The position numbers and the translations under genes are program-made. Of a stretch of 64,000 bases of DNA, positions 61,375 to 64,000 are shown one piece after another. The first letter of the stretch is position 1; the number at the start of each line of letters is the position of its first letter. The stretch is from Streptomyces pseudovenezuelae. GTDB taxonomy: Bacteria; Actinomycetota; Actinomycetes; Streptomycetales; Streptomycetaceae. Below the pieces are notes generated by a model. It saw only the letters and a program-made list of their open reading frames with translations, searched no databases and was not told where the DNA came from. The DNA is taken from NCBI RefSeq assembly GCF_029892565.1, contig NZ_JARXVH010000023.1, forward strand, positions 61,855 through 125,854. Reading direction: 5' to 3'.

Positions 61375-62313
61375 TCAGGGGTGGTCGAAGAAAAGCGCCA
61401 GTTCATTCAGCAGGAAGGGGAACTGCCCCGTCACGTCGACACGGGTGAAGTACCGGGCGACCTCTTGCGTGTCGGTCTTCGCGAACAGCAGGATCACGTC
61501 CTGGATTCGTCGTGTCCGGGCCAGCGAGTCGGGCTGCGCGGTGACCGAGTTCAGCCGGAAACCGTTGATCTCCCTCTCGATCACTTTCTTGTACAGCGCC
61601 AGCGACTTGAACGTCAGATAGTTAATCGCCCTGTGCTCGTCGATCTGTCCGGTGTTGTCGCTGAGCAGGGTCAGCGTACTGAACGCATCCTGCGCTCGGG
61701 CCGTGATGAATTCATCGACTGTCTGAGTCAGGTGCTGGTCAGTGATGTACTGCCCTATGCTCTGGGTGAGCTGTGTGTCGTTTTTGATCTCCGCCACGAT
61801 GCTGTTGATGAACGCCTGCCCGGTAAAACTGAAAACCTGCTCGCACACTGCCACCGGCAACTGGATTCCATTACACATCGACGGGGGTGCCGCACCGCCC
61901 ACCGATCCGACGACCAGCGAAAAGTTGATCAGATTCGGTGTCGGTGCGAGACACGTCACCAGGTCCGCCAACTCCACCTGCGACCTTGGCATCAGAATGA
62001 AGAGGTCGATGTCGCCGCTCTGGAAGATCCAGCACATCTGCCGGGCCAGGTAAAGATTCTGCCCCTGGCTCAGCACGGCGTACATGTCCGCTGCGGCGAT
62101 CGCCAGAGTCTGGCCCGAGGACTTTCCCCACGCCTGCACAAACTCTTTCTCTATGTCCAGCGAAGGGAAACGTGCGGCCACCGTTCCGATGGCGTACAAA
62201 TAATTTTGCCCGACGTCTCCCTCGGCCCCTTGTCCGCAGGTCCCACCGCATTCCTCACAGGCCGGCCGTACGACCGCCGTCGCATTGGCTGATTCACTCT
62301 CGTCCGAGATCAA
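61375..62313 (-). CDS. PatG C-terminal-like protein (cyanobactin maturation family)
   Basis: 312 residues from a TTG start at 62313. CEECGGTCG near the N-terminus, then the block YLYAIGTVAARFPSLDIEKEF, MYAVLSQGQNLYLARQMCWI, APPSMCNGIQLPVAV, DNTGQIDEHRAINYL, RTRRIQDVILLF and a DVTGQFPFLLNEL ending. This order matches the conserved C-terminal domain shared by PatG-type cyanobactin proteases, but without the subtilisin domain, which is encoded separately at 58598. First gene of the operon. Confidence 0.75.
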   Translation of the reverse strand: MISDESESANATAVVRPACEECGGTCGQGAEGDVGQNYLYAIGTVAARFPSLDIEKEFVQAWGKSSGQTLAIAAADMYAVLSQGQNLYLARQMCWIFQSGDIDLFILMPRSQVELADLVTCLAPTPNLINFSLVVGSVGGAAPPSMCNGIQLPVAVCEQVFSFTGQAFINSIVAEIKNDTQLTQSIGQYITDQHLTQTVDEFITARAQDAFSTLTLLSDNTGQIDEHRAINYLTFKSLALYKKVIEREINGFRLNSVTAQPDSLARTRRIQDVILLFAKTDTQEVARYFTRVDVTGQFPFLLNELALFFDHP

Positions 62314-62864
62314 GTGGCCGCCCCCACGATACGTGAAACGGAATTTTAGGCCCCTTTGACTTTCCGGCTGTCAGTAGCCAAACGCATATTCCTGGCGGCG
62401 GGAAGAACAGTCAAGGGGAAACGTCAAAAAACATGGCATCCGCCCGTACCGGTCACCGTGCCCCCAGGGGCCTGCCGATCAATAACTCGTCGATCTTGGT
62501 GGGGAGTTCGGCCTCGGAACATCGGTACAGCCGTTGGCGCTGAGATTGATCATGGTCGGCTAGCACGGTGATCGTCCCCGGGGTAGGGGTTCGCTGAAAG
62601 ATCGTCGATCACGGGTGGGGCCTGGCTACGGTCCGCGTCATGCCAGTGGAGTTCTTAGAGGGCGTTTATGCAGGTCAAACCCTATATGTGACTCTCGACC
62701 CTGCCCCGCTTTGGCGGATTTCATAGCGTATGTGACGAATGGACTTCTCTGCTGCAGTGGGCCGGCCGTCCGTCTCGTTCCCTTTTGTCCTCGGAAGCCC
62801 GTCTGGCTTGAAGATCCCACGGAATCGCCCAACGGGAATCAGAATTGAGCGTTCCGGTTTTTCC
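62314..62864. other. Upstream region of the RiPP-like operon and left end of the next IS
   Basis: No gene is supported. The first part should hold the promoter of the minus operon (GGGGGCGG just before the TTG start is the ribosome site). About 62470-62540 has a minus-strand trace QRLYRCSEAELPTKIDELL of an unknown gene end. From about 62655 AGAGGGCG may be the left inverted repeat of the IS5-type copy at 62865; a matching GCCCTCT is near 63753. Confidence 0.4.
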
Positions 62865-63719
62865 GTGATCACGCTACGACGTGAGCGAGCGCAGCCCTAC
62901 CCCTGCGACCTGCCCGACGCCCGATGGGCGCTGATCGAGCCAACGCTGACGGCCTGGAGAAAGGCCCGGCTCGACCGCAGACCAACCGGGCAGCCGGCCA
63001 AGGTCGATTTACGTGACGTCTTCGACGCGATCCTCTACGTGAACCGCACAGGAATCCCCTGGAAGTATCTCCCGCACGATTTCCCGAGCCATGGCACCGT
63101 CTACGCCTACTACGCCGCGTGGCGAGACGAAGGAATATTTGCCCAGCTCAACTACGACCTGACCGGACTGGCCCGAGTGAAGGAGGGGCGCAAGCCCGAG
63201 CCGACCGCCTCCGTGATCGACACCCAGAGCGTGAAGACCTCCAGCAACGTGCCTCTGGCCAGCCAGGGAACGGATGCGGCCAGGAAGATCGTCGGGAGGA
63301 AGCGCGGCATCCTCACCGACACGATCGGCCTCATCCTCGCCGTGACCGTCACCGCCGCAAGCCTGTCCGAGAACACCCTGGGAATACGCCTCCTCGACCA
63401 GGCGAAGTCGAAGTACCCCACCCTTTCAAAGAGTTGGGCCGACACTGGCTTCAAGAACGCAGTGGTCGAGCACGGTGCCCGCCTCGGAATCGATGTCGAG
63501 GTCGTCAACAGAAACCCGGATGCCAGAGGATTTCACGTTGTGAAAAGGCGTTGGGTGGTGGAGCGAAGTATCGGTTGGATCATGATGCATCGCCGACTCG
63601 TGCGCGACTACGAGACCCTCACCGCCAGCTCCGAAGCCATGATCCACATCGCCTCGATCGACAACCTCGCCAGACGCATAACGGACGAGACCATACCCAC
63701 CTGGCGAGGAACCTACTAG
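62865..63719 (+). CDS. IS5-family transposase, start region altered
   Basis: 284 residues in frame from GTG 62865. The family start would be GTG at 62879 (gtgagcgagcgca..), but one base is missing after it, putting that start out of frame; translation from 62865 would bypass the lesion. The core is full: IDTQSVKTSSN, DTGFKNAVVEHGARLG, RRWVVERSIGWIMMHRRLVRDYE. A VGRKRGIL motif is present. May be active only if the alternative start works. Confidence 0.8.
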   Translation: MITLRRERAQPYPCDLPDARWALIEPTLTAWRKARLDRRPTGQPAKVDLRDVFDAILYVNRTGIPWKYLPHDFPSHGTVYAYYAAWRDEGIFAQLNYDLTGLARVKEGRKPEPTASVIDTQSVKTSSNVPLASQGTDAARKIVGRKRGILTDTIGLILAVTVTAASLSENTLGIRLLDQAKSKYPTLSKSWADTGFKNAVVEHGARLGIDVEVVNRNPDARGFHVVKRRWVVERSIGWIMMHRRLVRDYETLTASSEAMIHIASIDNLARRITDETIPTWRGTY

Positions 63720-63860
63720 GAGATAAGGGGCAATACGCCTACGCGAGTTGCCCTCTCAGAGGGCGGTATGCGAGTTGGTAGGTGATTTGTCGTCACCTGA
63801 TTGTGTGGGGCTGCGGTATCCCGGCCGGTCGGAGGGCTCGGGCGTGCTGGGCTGAATGCT

Positions 63861-63908
63861 GTGAGCGAGCGCAAGCCCTACAAGACCGACCTGTCCGACG
63901 AGCAGTGA
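63861..63908 (+). pseudogene. IS5-type transposase N-terminal scrap
   Basis: GTG followed by SERKPYKTDLSDEQ and a stop created where the next IS begins (CAGTGAGC). The rest of the gene is displaced beyond that insertion or lost. Confidence 0.65.
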
Positions 63909-63914
63909 GCATTT

Positions 63915-64000
63915 TCAGCGGTGCCGCTCCAGGGTGAGGACGGCTTTGGTGATTGACGTCATGCGGTTCGGGCTGCACCGGGCGTGACGGAAGATTCGCC
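63915..64000 (-). CDS. IS1647-type transposase, partial, second copy
   Basis: Reading inward from the right edge: RIFRHARCSPNRMTSITKAVLTLERHR-stop. It matches the last residues of the transposase at 51908-52642 (ISPNRMSVITKAVLTLERQR) with a few changes, in opposite orientation. The shared terminal bases CAGTGAGC(A/G)TTTTCAGCG mark the element end, inserted into the IS5 scrap at 63861. Confidence 0.8.
   Translation of the reverse strand, partial: RIFRHARCSPNRMTSITKAVLTLERHR

Noticed and set aside
1..64000. CRISPR arrays, tRNA or rRNA genes, replication origin
   Set aside because: No regularly spaced repeats, cloverleaf genes or DnaA-box clusters were noticed on either strand.

Overview
The window is high-GC actinobacterial DNA, almost certainly Streptomyces or a close relative. 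Codon use, GTG/ATG starts with GGAGG-type ribosome sites, ATGA/GTGA stop-start overlaps, an FxLD-type lanthipeptide locus, DUF4232/DUF4333 proteins and a dense layer of IS elements all fit. I saw no rRNA or tRNA gene, no CRISPR array and no replication origin. All identifications are by eye from sequence and family knowledge; no database search was run.

Layout. (1) 1-9355: a class I lanthipeptide locus of the FxLD type on the + strand: partial O-methyltransferase, precursor, full LanB, LanC, a stand-alone SpaB_C protein, then a second decayed module (LanC stump and a SpaB_C-methyltransferase fusion). (2) 9434-11429: a hypothetical gene and a mosaic of fragments (integrase tail, low-GC PIN-like gene, secreted-protein tail) closed by a 75-nt perfect hairpin. 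(3) 11635-44202: a large catabolic locus: alpha/beta hydrolase, two TetR regulators, an acyl-CoA ligase, four or five acyl-CoA dehydrogenase-type proteins, two enoyl-CoA hydratases, two thiolase-type enzymes (one paired with a DUF35 protein), several SDRs, two zinc alcohol dehydrogenases, an aldehyde dehydrogenase, a GMC oxidoreductase and a ribose-type ABC importer. Nine copies of a CTGAAYTCAG-type box lie before its transcription units, implying one regulon, probably under the TetR protein at 21075-21695. Remains of an older Liv-type transporter (a binding-protein fossil and a permease broken by an amber stop) lie inside the locus. The enzyme set suggests uptake of an alcohol-bearing compound, oxidation to acid, CoA activation and beta-oxidation; the substrate is unknown.

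(4) 44310-52642: an IS graveyard. An IS110 element (48121-49746) sits inside an IS5-type transposase; removing it with one TCT repeat restores the broken frame exactly. Its upstream non-coding region contains a bridge RNA whose target and donor guides can be read directly against the insertion site and the element ends. (5) 53042-57276: a two-gene system of a 1008-residue protein (two degenerate RNase III-like domains, two dsRNA-binding domains, a histidine-kinase core) overlapping a response regulator with an RN-x3-H (HEPN-like) motif. This looks like a dsRNA-sensing phosphorelay and may be a defence or RNA-stress system; I know of no described example. (6) 58598-62313 (- strand): a tightly coupled operon with a PatG-C-terminal-like protein, three Cys-rich small proteins sharing an LTA...GP...YA leader, a LamG-like protein and a subtilisin. 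It looks like an undescribed split-PatG RiPP-like system. (7) 62865-64000: more IS5-type transposases.
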